From the NCBI GenBank assembly GCA_027064245.1, contig JAMOPZ010000427.1:1-7086 (forward strand): 7,086 nucleotides of DNA. The letters run 5' to 3'. Positions within the stretch are counted from its first letter, which is position 1. Each line of letters starts with the position of its first letter. The position numbers were made by a program, and so were the translations under genes. Under the pieces are notes generated by a model. It searched no databases. It was not told the DNA's origin and worked only from the letters and a program-made list of their open reading frames with translations. Positions 1 through 5,713 of this stretch are shown here, in pieces. The DNA is from Campylobacterales bacterium. GTDB lineage: Bacteria; Campylobacterota; Campylobacteria; Campylobacterales; Arcobacteraceae.

Positions 1-1
1 T

Positions 2-457
2 GTGCATGTATATAACTTAGATAAAGAGGTGCATAAAGTACAAAGAATTTCTGAGTTGATTGAGAAAAGTCAAGTAAAAGTTAAGCTAAATAAAAATGTT
101 GTAGTTAAAACAAATAATACAACACAGAAGAATACTTCAAAAGTTAATAATGAGATGGATGAGAAGCTAAAAGCATTAAGAGATAAAGCTGGAAATGTTG
201 CGCTTTTTAAAGTTAGCCCACTTTATAAGAAAAATTGTTCATCTTGCCATGGTTCTGCTGGTGAAGGTATAATTGGACCAAAACTTATAGGACAAACAAA
301 AGAGAAAATTTTACAAAGTTTACAAGATTTTAAATCTGGTAAAAAGAAAAATTATGTAATGTATGGATTGTTAGGTAACTTAAAAGATACACAACTAGTT
401 GAACTTTCTGAAGAGATTGGACAGTTTCAGTCAAAACTTGATGCCGTTAATAAATAA
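2..457 (+). CDS. nosC2: Monohaem cytochrome c, NosC2-like (5' truncated by window edge)
   Basis: This is the C-terminal part of a class I cytochrome c; the frame is open to the left edge. A GTG lies at the very edge, but it has no upstream context, so the true start is probably outside the window and a membrane anchor or signal peptide is probably missing. The visible protein begins with a Lys/Asn/Thr-rich linker (about residues 1-65). A cytochrome domain follows with the haem motif CSSCH at residues 79-83 (bases 236-250), and M120 in VMYG is the likely sixth haem ligand. It sits 11 bases before nosH. In W. succinogenes two small monohaem cytochromes, NosC1 and NosC2, lie just before nosH and are proposed to carry electrons from the NosGH menaquinol dehydrogenase to NosZ. 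The assignment to C2 rather than C1 rests on position only. Confidence 0.75.
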   Translation: MHVYNLDKEVHKVQRISELIEKSQVKVKLNKNVVVKTNNTTQKNTSKVNNEMDEKLKALRDKAGNVALFKVSPLYKKNCSSCHGSAGEGIIGPKLIGQTKEKILQSLQDFKSGKKKNYVMYGLLGNLKDTQLVELSEEIGQFQSKLDAVNK

Positions 458-468
458 AAGAGATAAAA

Positions 469-1380
469 ATGGATAGATATAAAGGTTCAGTAAGGGAGCT
501 AGTAAATGCTTCCTTTCTTAGTACATTTTTTAGTAAAAATAAAAAAGGTAAGTCTAGGCTCTCTTGGCGTGGATGGAGATGGATAAGTATAATTGTACTA
601 AACTTAGCTTTTTTCTTGTCATTTTATATAGATGTTCAGTTATTAGAAGGAACTCTAAATGGTTCTAGACTTTTAGGATTTCATCTTATAGATCCATTTA
701 CTGCCTTACAGATTTTTGTATCTGATTATAGTGTGCATATAAATGTTCTTATAGGTAGTTTAACCCTTATTGTGTTTTACTTTTTTGTTGGCGGTAAAGC
801 ATACTGTGCTTGGGTTTGTCCTTATGGTCTGTTAAGTGAGATTGGTGAAAAAATACATCTTAAGCTTGTATCAAAAAAGATAATCAAAGAGAGAAATTTT
901 AATCCTAACATAAGATTTATATTTTGGGGAATATTTTTATTAGCAGCATTTATTGATGGATATTTGGTATTTGAAGTTTTTAACCCTATCGGAATTATAA
1001 GTCGTTTTATATCTTATGGTTGGAGTTTAGCTCTTATTTGGGTTGTTGTTGTACTATTGTTTGAAATCTTTTTTTCGAGAAGAGGATGGTGTAAGTATAT
1101 ATGCCCTGTAGGAACAACATATAACTTTGTAGGCTGGATTGGACTTACAAGAATAAAATGGGATATGGATAAGTGTGATCACTGTTCAGCATGTATCGCA
1201 GTTTGCCCTGAAGATCATGTTTTAGAATTTATAAAACCAAAATATGATAAAGCAAGAAAAGATAAAGATAAAACAGAAGAGTACATTAAAAATGGTGATT
1301 GTATTTTATGTGGAAGATGTTTTGATGTTTGTCATACAGATGCATATAAACTTGATTTTAGATTGAAAGATTTAGTCTGA
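469..1380 (+). CDS. nosH: NosH, NapH-like membrane ferredoxin of the quinol dehydrogenase
   Basis: This 303-residue integral membrane iron-sulfur protein is of the NapH/MauN family. Four hydrophobic segments are visible, near residues 39-56, 93-108, 150-168 and 186-202. Two CxxxCP motifs lie at the membrane face: C113/C117-P118 and C208/C212-P213. The C-terminal cytoplasmic part carries two [4Fe-4S] motifs, CDHCSACIAVCP (C236, C239, C242, C246) and CILCGRCFDVCH (C278, C281, C284, C288). In NapH-type proteins these features go with menaquinol oxidation in partnership with a periplasmic NapG/NosG protein. Here the product would feed electrons through NosC cytochromes to NosZ. The ATG at 469 is preceded by a purine-rich stretch (AAGAGA) and the stop overlaps nosF as TGATG. 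NapH of a nap operon is the alternative, but nosF, nosL and nosY directly downstream make NosH the better call. Confidence 0.92.
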   Translation: MDRYKGSVRELVNASFLSTFFSKNKKGKSRLSWRGWRWISIIVLNLAFFLSFYIDVQLLEGTLNGSRLLGFHLIDPFTALQIFVSDYSVHINVLIGSLTLIVFYFFVGGKAYCAWVCPYGLLSEIGEKIHLKLVSKKIIKERNFNPNIRFIFWGIFLLAAFIDGYLVFEVFNPIGIISRFISYGWSLALIWVVVVLLFEIFFSRRGWCKYICPVGTTYNFVGWIGLTRIKWDMDKCDHCSACIAVCPEDHVLEFIKPKYDKARKDKDKTEEYIKNGDCILCGRCFDVCHTDAYKLDFRLKDLV

Positions 1381-2021
1381 TGTTAGTTGATATAAAAAAT
1401 GTAACAAAAATTTTTCAAGGAACAAAAGTTCTTGATGATGTTAGTATGCAAATTACTCTAGGTGATAGAATTGCAATGATGGGACCAAATGGTGCTGGTA
1501 AAACTACTTTAATAAGAGCAATGTTGGGATTTTATCATATAGATACAGGTGCTATATTAGTAAATGGACATGAGCCTATAAAACAGAGAGTTGAGGTTTT
1601 ACAAGATATAAGTTTTATACCTCAACTTCCACCTCCTATTAGATTAACATTAGATGAAATGATATCTTTTATAGCAAAAAGTTCAGGTGTTTCAAAAGAG
1701 TTAATTTTTGAAGAGGCTTCTAAAATGGATCTGGATCTTAAACATAATCTAAATAAGCAGTTTTTTAAACTCTCAGGTGGTATGAAACAAAAATTACTTA
1801 TTGCAATTGCACTCTCTAAGAAGAGTTCCTTATTAGTATTTGATGAACCAACAGCAAACTTAGATCCAAAAGCAAGAGAGCATTTTTATACTCTCTTAAA
1901 AGATTTAGATAAGTCATGTTCAACACTATTTATAACACATAGATTAGATGAGATAGAAAACTTGATAAATAGAAAAATTTATATGGATTTAGGAAAGATA
2001 GTGGAAGATGAAAAAATTTAA
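1380..2021 (+). CDS. nosF: NosF, ABC transporter ATPase for NosZ copper-site assembly
   Basis: This 213-residue ABC ATPase has all catalytic elements. The Walker A GPNGAGKTT is at residues 35-43, the Q-loop Gln at 82, the signature LSGGMKQ at 131-137, the Walker B with catalytic Glu LLVFDEP at 151-157, and the switch His at H187 (THRLD). It would work in the cytoplasm as a dimer on NosY, with NosD on the periplasmic side. In Pseudomonas stutzeri the NosDFY complex is established as the machine that receives copper from NosL for NosZ assembly. The protein is clearly shorter than the roughly 300-residue NosF I recall for P. stutzeri and ends soon after the H-loop region, so it lacks that C-terminal extension. 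Its ATG overlaps the nosH stop by one base, and its 3' end overlaps nosL by 14 bases. Confidence 0.92.
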   Translation: MLVDIKNVTKIFQGTKVLDDVSMQITLGDRIAMMGPNGAGKTTLIRAMLGFYHIDTGAILVNGHEPIKQRVEVLQDISFIPQLPPPIRLTLDEMISFIAKSSGVSKELIFEEASKMDLDLKHNLNKQFFKLSGGMKQKLLIAIALSKKSSLLVFDEPTANLDPKAREHFYTLLKDLDKSCSTLFITHRLDEIENLINRKIYMDLGKIVEDEKI

Positions 2022-2493
2022 TTTATCAATTTTACTATTTATATTTATTGGACTATTTCTAATTGGATGTGAGAAGAAAGAGATAGGTGGAGTTAGTAAA
2101 GTTCATTGGGATAGAGATATGTGTGAAAGATGTAAAATGGCGATTAGTGAGAGAAAATTTGCATTTGAAATTATAAATCCTAAAAGTGGAAAATCGTATA
2201 AATTTGATGATATAGGCTGTGGTCTTCTGTGGTTAGATGAAGAAAAAATACAGTGGAAAGATAAAGCTATTTTTTGGATAACTGATGCAAAAGATGGACA
2301 TTGGATAGATGCTAGAACTGCTTACTATACTGATGACAGTATAACACCTATGGCGTATGGTTTAGCTGCATACTCTAAAGAAAATAGACCTAAAAAAGCC
2401 GATATTTTATCTTTTGAAGATGCAAAAAAGGTAGTTTATAAAGTAGAAAAATTTAATATACAAAAAGTAAAAGAGTTAGGAAAAAATAAATGA
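2008..2493 (+). CDS. nosL: NosL, copper-chaperone lipoprotein for N2O reductase
   Basis: This 161-residue NosL-family protein has a type II signal peptide: a hydrophobic run from residue 5 ends in the lipobox LIGC, with C21 as the lipidated residue. It is therefore a periplasm-facing lipoprotein. The copper-binding motif CERCKM lies at residues 39-44, and it is followed by FDDIGC (66-71) and TPMAYG (113-118), the conserved NosL blocks. NosL is known as a periplasmic Cu(I) chaperone that docks on NosDFY and supplies copper for NosZ, with Cys and Met side chains implicated in binding. The gene starts inside the end of nosF (14-base overlap) and ends with an ATGA overlap into nosY. It therefore sits between the ATPase and permease genes rather than after both. 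It is the most canonical of the four NosL-family proteins in this window. Confidence 0.93.
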   Translation: MKKFNLSILLFIFIGLFLIGCEKKEIGGVSKVHWDRDMCERCKMAISERKFAFEIINPKSGKSYKFDDIGCGLLWLDEEKIQWKDKAIFWITDAKDGHWIDARTAYYTDDSITPMAYGLAAYSKENRPKKADILSFEDAKKVVYKVEKFNIQKVKELGKNK

Positions 2494-3317
2494 AAAACTT
2501 GTTTTTAGTGGCATATTTGGATGTAAAAGAGTCTCTTCGTTCAAAGTGGTTTTATGTTTATTCGATAGTTTTTGGTGGATTGATGGCACTATTTTTTATA
2601 ACAGGTGTTTCAGACTCAGTAGTTATGGGATTTACTGGACTTAGTAGAATGCTTTTGATATTTATACAAGTAACTATTATAATATTACCTATATTTATAC
2701 TTATAACGACTGTAAAATCTATAAGTGGAGATAGAGAAAGTAACGTTTTAGAGTATATGCTGTCATTTCCAATATCATTAAATAACTATTATTGGGGAAA
2801 AATGTTAGGCAGATTTTTAACAGTATTTTTACCAGTTATTTTTGCACTGTTTTTAGGTGTTATTTTTGGATTAACTAAAGGTGGAGATTTACCTTGGAAT
2901 ATGATATTTTTATATTCTGGATTACTATTTGCTATGAGTTTTGTTTTTTTAGGTATTGCTTTTTTTATATCAACTATAGTAAAATCAACTGATATCGCTA
3001 TCGGAAGCTCTTTTATGATTTGGATTATATTGTTAGCTTTTATAGATATTGCTTTGATTGGTTTAATGTTACAAGGAAGGATTACAGATGAAGTGATTAT
3101 TGCTACTGCTTTACTCAATCCTATTGAAGTATTTAGAATAGGAGCAATATCTTTATTTGACCCAGAATTAACAGTAATAGGCCCTGTAGCATACTATTTA
3201 CTAGATACACTTGGCGCAAATTTATTGATTGTTTATTCAATGGTATATCCAATTATATTGGGATTACTATTTTCATATTTTGGTTTTGTTGCATTTAAGA
3301 AAAAAGATTTATTATAG
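2490..3317 (+). CDS. nosY: NosY, ABC-2 type permease of the NosDFY complex
   Basis: This 275-residue polytopic membrane protein has six clear hydrophobic segments, near residues 20-40, 54-76, 109-127, 137-161, 168-194 and 244-268. That is the usual count for NosY/ABC-2 permeases. Between segments 2 and 3 lies the characteristic cytoplasmic block DRESNVLEYMLSFPIS (81-96), followed by the amphipathic stretch NNYYWGKMLGR. In this family that region contacts the ATPase. The partner is NosF, encoded just upstream, and the periplasmic partner NosD is expected upstream of the window. The transported species, possibly a sulfur compound or a mechanical change in NosD, is not settled by the sequence. 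The ATG overlaps the nosL stop as ATGA, which argues for coupled translation. Assignment as NosY rather than a generic ABC-2 permease rests on both sequence and context. Confidence 0.9.
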   Translation: MKNLFLVAYLDVKESLRSKWFYVYSIVFGGLMALFFITGVSDSVVMGFTGLSRMLLIFIQVTIIILPIFILITTVKSISGDRESNVLEYMLSFPISLNNYYWGKMLGRFLTVFLPVIFALFLGVIFGLTKGGDLPWNMIFLYSGLLFAMSFVFLGIAFFISTIVKSTDIAIGSSFMIWIILLAFIDIALIGLMLQGRITDEVIIATALLNPIEVFRIGAISLFDPELTVIGPVAYYLLDTLGANLLIVYSMVYPIILGLLFSYFGFVAFKKKDLL

Positions 3318-3320
3318 GAG
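3316..3320 (+). promoter_or_regulatory. Ribosome binding site AGGAG fixing a TTG start
   Basis: AGGAG lies five bases before TTG at 3326 and overlaps the nosY stop codon TAG (3315-3317). The reading frame after this TTG gives Lys-Lys and then a hydrophobic signal sequence at once. No in-frame ATG occurs before the mature protein, so the TTG start is well supported. Confidence 0.75.
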
Positions 3321-3325
3321 TTAAT

Positions 3326-3790
3326 TTGAAAAAGTTTATTTTAGTTATTTGTTTAGTAGCAGTTAGTGTTTTTGGTTCAGGTATTAAATTACTTGATGAT
3401 AATGCAAGTGATTTAGCATATCAATTACCCTTGAAAAAATATCCACAATTTTTATGTGAAGCGACTTTGGAAAATGGTAAAGTTGTTCAATTTGTATCTG
3501 TAAAAGCTATGATGCAAGTATATTTTCATCAAGAATACTTTATAAAACATAAGTTTTTAGAGACAAAGATAAAAGATATATATATCCAAGATTATTTAAA
3601 TGGAACAAAAAAAGATGCAAAAAGATCTGTTTATGTATTTGGTAGTCATGTAGCTGGTCCTCACGGAGATGATTTAATACCTTTCAAAGACAATTACAGT
3701 GCAAATCTTTTTAAGTTAAAATATGGTGGAACCAGAGTTATGCCATTTGAAAAAGTAACAATTGGACTTATTAGATACTTGGATATGTAA
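3326..3790 (+). CDS. Divergent NosL-family periplasmic protein lacking CxxCxM
   Basis: This 154-residue protein starts at TTG with an AGGAG ribosome binding site. A signal peptide (residues 1-17, ending VSVFG) predicts export; there is no lipobox. The mature part looks like NosL in outline. FLCEATLENGK (42-52) stands where the CxxCxM block begins in other NosL proteins, VYVFGSHVAGPHGDDLIPF (102-120) matches the GS-x-GPxG-x-PF region, and the end YGGTRVMPFEKV (133-144) matches the terminal GG-F pattern. Only one Cys (C44) remains in the mature chain. Possible metal ligands are M62/M63, H68, H107, H113 and M139. Its place in the run of overlapping genes (8 bases after nosY, 1-base overlap with the next gene) ties it to N2O reductase maturation. 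Its exact job is unknown: it may be an altered copper carrier or a partner of one of the other NosL proteins. Confidence 0.75.
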   Translation: MKKFILVICLVAVSVFGSGIKLLDDNASDLAYQLPLKKYPQFLCEATLENGKVVQFVSVKAMMQVYFHQEYFIKHKFLETKIKDIYIQDYLNGTKKDAKRSVYVFGSHVAGPHGDDLIPFKDNYSANLFKLKYGGTRVMPFEKVTIGLIRYLDM

Positions 3791-4290
3791 TGAAAAAAGT
3801 CATACTTGTGCTTTTCCCAATTATAGCATTAATTGGGATTTTTTATTATATAAGTATAGTAAATAAAAGTGCAACTGAGATAGAAAATATAAAAAAACTC
3901 CCTTTAGAAGTAAAAGACAATAAGGTACAGTGTCCACAGTGTCATATGTTTATAGTAGGAAAAGCTCATACTGTTCAAATCATTACAAGTGATAATAAAA
4001 CTCATTTTTTTGATGATCCAGGATGTGCTGTTTTATGGCTAAATGAACAAAAAATAGATGCAAAAGAGACTACAATTTGGTTTTTTACACAAGATACAAA
4101 AAAATGGAAAAAAGCAGAAGATGTATTGTTTAGTATAAGTGATTCAACACCTATGCATTATGGATTTGGAGCTTATGAAAACAAAAAAAATGGATTTATA
4201 GGTTTTAATGAGATGAGCTTAAAAATGCTAAGAGGTGAAAATATGACAAATCCAAAAATAAGAAAAAAAATATTATCGGAGTTAAAATGA
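3790..4290 (+). CDS. nosL: Second NosL copper chaperone, N-terminally membrane anchored
   Basis: This 166-residue NosL-family protein has the full set of conserved blocks: CPQCHM at residues 48-53, FDDPGC at 74-79 and TPMHYG at 120-125. Unlike the nosL at 2008, it has no lipobox. Its N terminus (residues 4-24, VILVLFPIIALIGIFYYISIV) is an uncleaved-looking membrane anchor, so it probably stays tethered to the inner membrane facing the periplasm. An extra His directly before the motif Met (CPQCHM against CERCKM) could add a copper ligand. The ATG overlaps the preceding stop as TAATG, and its own stop overlaps the PAS gene as ATGA. The expected role is Cu(I) delivery to the NosD/NosF/NosY machine or to NosZ. 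The data do not show whether it serves CuA or CuZ, or acts as a spare copy. Confidence 0.88.
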   Translation: MKKVILVLFPIIALIGIFYYISIVNKSATEIENIKKLPLEVKDNKVQCPQCHMFIVGKAHTVQIITSDNKTHFFDDPGCAVLWLNEQKIDAKETTIWFFTQDTKKWKKAEDVLFSISDSTPMHYGFGAYENKKNGFIGFNEMSLKMLRGENMTNPKIRKKILSELK

Positions 4291-4811
4291 ATAAAATCAA
4301 ACCAGTAGATGAAGAGATTGTATTAGATAGAAGTAAGTATATAGAGTCACAAACAGATACTAAAGGAATTATAACTCAATGTAATGATTATTTTGCTGAG
4401 ATTTCAGGATATAGTAGAGAAGAGCTTATAGGACAACCTCACAATATTGTAAGACATCCTGATATGCCAAGAGTTATATTTAAACTTCTTTGGGATAGGA
4501 TTAAAGCTGGTAAAAATATATTAGCTGTTATAAAAAATATGGCAAAAGATGGAAGATATTACTGGGTATTTACTCATTTTGAAACAATGAGAGATATAAA
4601 TACAAAAGAAATAATAGGCTATAAAGCATATAGAAAGGCAACGTCTAAGCACATAACAGAAGTTTTACTTCCTTTGTATAAAAAGCTTGTAGAGATTGAA
4701 TCTAAAGATGGTATAGATGCTAGTAAAAAGTATCTTGATGATTTTTTAAGTAAGAAAGGTGAGCATATAACAATAGATAATCTTATGGAAGAGATTCATA
4801 GATTTTATTAG
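4287..4811 (+). CDS. Single PAS domain redox/energy sensor, Aer/CetB-like
   Basis: This 174-residue soluble protein is essentially one PAS domain followed by a short helical tail. The PAS core runs from about residue 16 to 120: SQTDTKGIIT (21-30), ISGYSREELIG (39-49), HNIVRHPDMP (52-61), LLWDRIKAGK (67-76), KNMAKDGRYYWV (83-94) and the last strand IIGYKAYRKAT (109-119). The R-H-P-D-M-P block (R56, H57, D59) matches the part of E. coli Aer whose Arg, His and Asp are needed for FAD binding, so a flavin cofactor is plausible. No transmembrane segment, HAMP, methyl-accepting, kinase or DNA-binding domain is present. The size and layout recall CetB of Campylobacter jejuni, a PAS-only partner of the CetA chemoreceptor. 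It is the last gene of the operon and overlaps the upstream NosL by ATGA. I infer a sensor linking respiratory state to taxis or signalling; its output partner is not in view. Confidence 0.88.
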   Translation: MNKIKPVDEEIVLDRSKYIESQTDTKGIITQCNDYFAEISGYSREELIGQPHNIVRHPDMPRVIFKLLWDRIKAGKNILAVIKNMAKDGRYYWVFTHFETMRDINTKEIIGYKAYRKATSKHITEVLLPLYKKLVEIESKDGIDASKKYLDDFLSKKGEHITIDNLMEEIHRFY

Positions 4812-4816
4812 AGAAT

Positions 4817-4854
4817 AAAAAAAGTTCCAATCATTTTGTAATGATTGGAACTTT
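4817..4854. terminator. Intrinsic terminator between convergent genes
   Basis: A perfect 15-bp stem has arms AAAGTTCCAATCATT (4821-4835) and AATGATTGGAACTTT (4840-4854) around the 4-base loop TTGT. On the minus strand the stem runs into seven T residues (complement of A4817-4823), which makes a textbook terminator for the minus-strand gene ending at 4865. On the plus strand only the three T residues of the stem follow, so the structure is weaker there, though it may still end or protect the nos operon transcript after the PAS gene. Confidence 0.9.
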
Positions 4855-4864
4855 ATAGGAGGAA

Positions 4865-5542
4865 TTATCTGTTTGTTTTAGCTAAATACATAGCTATCGC
4901 TTGGAGTTTTTTACCTTTAATGTTTCCACATATTTTACTCTGTTTTATGAAAGATTTTGCTTGTGCAGTAGATATAAACTTTTTATCTGTTTTTTTGCAC
5001 ATTTTGCTGTACATCATCGCACCTTTTTTGATAGCTTTAGCTTGTCTTTTTTTAGTTGCAGCCATATCTTTAGCTTGATTTTTTTCAACAAGTTTTACAA
5101 GCTCATCAAAGCCCATAATCTTACCGCCATTCTCTTTTTGAAATGCTAATGCTGCTTCTTTTGTTCCAAAAGCATATTTACTTATGTTACTCATTGTTCC
5201 TGGCTTTTTACTACCTACAACAAAAAAAGCATCTTTTGAAGGTATAAGTTTTAAAGTAGTGTTATCAACAACTCTATAATTTGTAAGTTTTCTACCATTT
5301 ATAACCTTATCTTCAATAGCACATGTAATTGAGCAGTATTGATCATGCATACCATCATGATCAGCAGCATGATTTGTTCTGTAGAACATAGGTAGCGTCA
5401 TGCCACATACACTGCAATACATTTTCTCTTTACCTTGTTTTACCAAAGTTGCTTTATCCATAGGTACTGCTCTATAATTTTGCATTTGTACAGCACTCAA
5501 ACCAATTGCGAGTATACATATACCCAGTAGTATTTTTTTCAT
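4865..5542 (-). CDS. nosL: NosL-family protein with degenerate cytochrome-c-like tail
   Basis: This 225-residue exported protein starts with a signal peptide (residues 1-19, MKKILLGICILAIGLSAVQ). A NosL-type domain follows (about 25-156) with CSVCGM at residues 43-48. A metal-ligand-rich stretch comes next: H58, H62, M65 and H66, then QYCSITC with C70 and C74. Later blocks are FFVVGSKKPGTMS (106-118) and NGGKIMGFDEL (138-148). After a Lys/Ala linker, residues 172-222 (GAMMYSKMCKK, KSFIKQSKICG, KLQAIAMYLAK) resemble the skeleton of a small cytochrome c, but no CxxCH is present, so no covalent haem is expected. ATG at 5542 has GGAG (5554-5551) eight bases upstream. The gene is convergent with the nos operon and divergent from a TonB receptor. 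A copper-binding or copper-transfer role in the periplasm is inferred; the tail's role is unknown. Confidence 0.82.
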   Translation of the reverse strand: MKKILLGICILAIGLSAVQMQNYRAVPMDKATLVKQGKEKMYCSVCGMTLPMFYRTNHAADHDGMHDQYCSITCAIEDKVINGRKLTNYRVVDNTTLKLIPSKDAFFVVGSKKPGTMSNISKYAFGTKEAALAFQKENGGKIMGFDELVKLVEKNQAKDMAATKKRQAKAIKKGAMMYSKMCKKTDKKFISTAQAKSFIKQSKICGNIKGKKLQAIAMYLAKTNR

Positions 5543-5568
5543 TCTTATATCTCCATTTAAAATAGTTT

Positions 5569-5587
5569 AGGAATACTTGGTACTCCT
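5569..5587 (-). promoter_or_regulatory. Hairpin or operator-like dyad in the minus-strand leader
   Basis: AGGAATAC (5569-5576), spacer TTG, GTACTCCT (5580-5587). On the minus-strand transcript the arms AGGAGUAC and GUAUUCCU pair fully over 8 bp, with one G-U pair and a 3-base loop, 27 bases before the ATG. It could be an RNA leader structure or a dyad for a dimeric regulator; one DNA mismatch weakens the second reading. The arm contains AGGAG, but no sensible start codon follows it. Confidence 0.35.
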
Positions 5588-5608
5588 TTGTTCGTAGTCT
5601 ATCTAAAG

Positions 5609-5666
5609 ATTGTTAAATAATTGTTTATTTTTATAAAAGTCTATTTCTAGTCAGTTTCTTAACAAT
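5609..5666. repeat. ATTGTT repeats in the divergent promoter region
   Basis: ATTGTT occurs at 5609-5614 and again at 5620-5625, 11 bases apart (about one helical turn). AACAAT, its inverted copy, is at 5661-5666. The outer copies extend to an 8-bp inverted pair, ATTGTTAA (5609-5616) and TTAACAAT (5659-5666). The placement between divergent genes fits regulator half-sites, but in DNA this A+T-rich chance repeats are common. Confidence 0.3.
5630..5635 (-). promoter_or_regulatory. Candidate -10 for the minus-strand NosL-family gene
   Basis: Read on the minus strand, TATAAA is preceded by ACTTT and lies about 88 bases before the ATG. This placement would put the leader hairpin at 5569-5587 inside the transcript. 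There is no convincing -35, as is usual for Campylobacterota housekeeping promoters. This is a weak call made by eye. Confidence 0.25.
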
Positions 5667-5684
5667 TAATTTGCAATTTTTATG

Positions 5685-5690
5685 TATAGT
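5685..5690 (+). promoter_or_regulatory. Candidate -10 (TATAGT) for the TonB receptor
   Basis: TATAGT is preceded by a T-run and TG (AATTTTTATG), close to the Campylobacter-type housekeeping pattern of T-rich DNA, TG and TATAAT with no fixed -35. Transcription would start near 5697 and give a leader of about 29 bases that includes the GAGGAG site. Confidence 0.4.
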
Positions 5691-5713
5691 TGCGTACTTA
5701 AATTAATATAATT

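Noticed and set aside
2..4. GTG at the window edge as the true start of the cytochrome c gene
   Set aside because: The frame is open to the edge, no ribosome binding site can be seen, and the protein would lack any signal peptide or anchor although haem c attachment needs export. It is most likely an internal codon.
2789..3118. Minus-strand open frame inside nosY (109 codons)
   Set aside because: It lies fully within a well-supported permease gene on the other strand, has no ribosome binding site of note and gives a low-complexity Ile/Lys-rich product.
4845..5149. Plus-strand open frames opposite the NosL-family gene
   Set aside because: They are antisense shadows of the 4865-5542 gene, rich in Phe/Leu as expected from reversed Lys-rich codons, and one begins inside the terminator hairpin.
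4865..5542. Reading the minus-strand protein as a true cytochrome c
   Set aside because: No CxxCH occurs anywhere. CSVCG is followed by Met, not His, and belongs to the NosL-type copper motif.
5707..5712. Perfect TATAAT as the -10 of the TonB receptor
   Set aside because: Transcription would start about 7 bases later, at or past the GAGGAG site, leaving almost no leader and no ribosome binding site. TATAGT at 5685 fits better.
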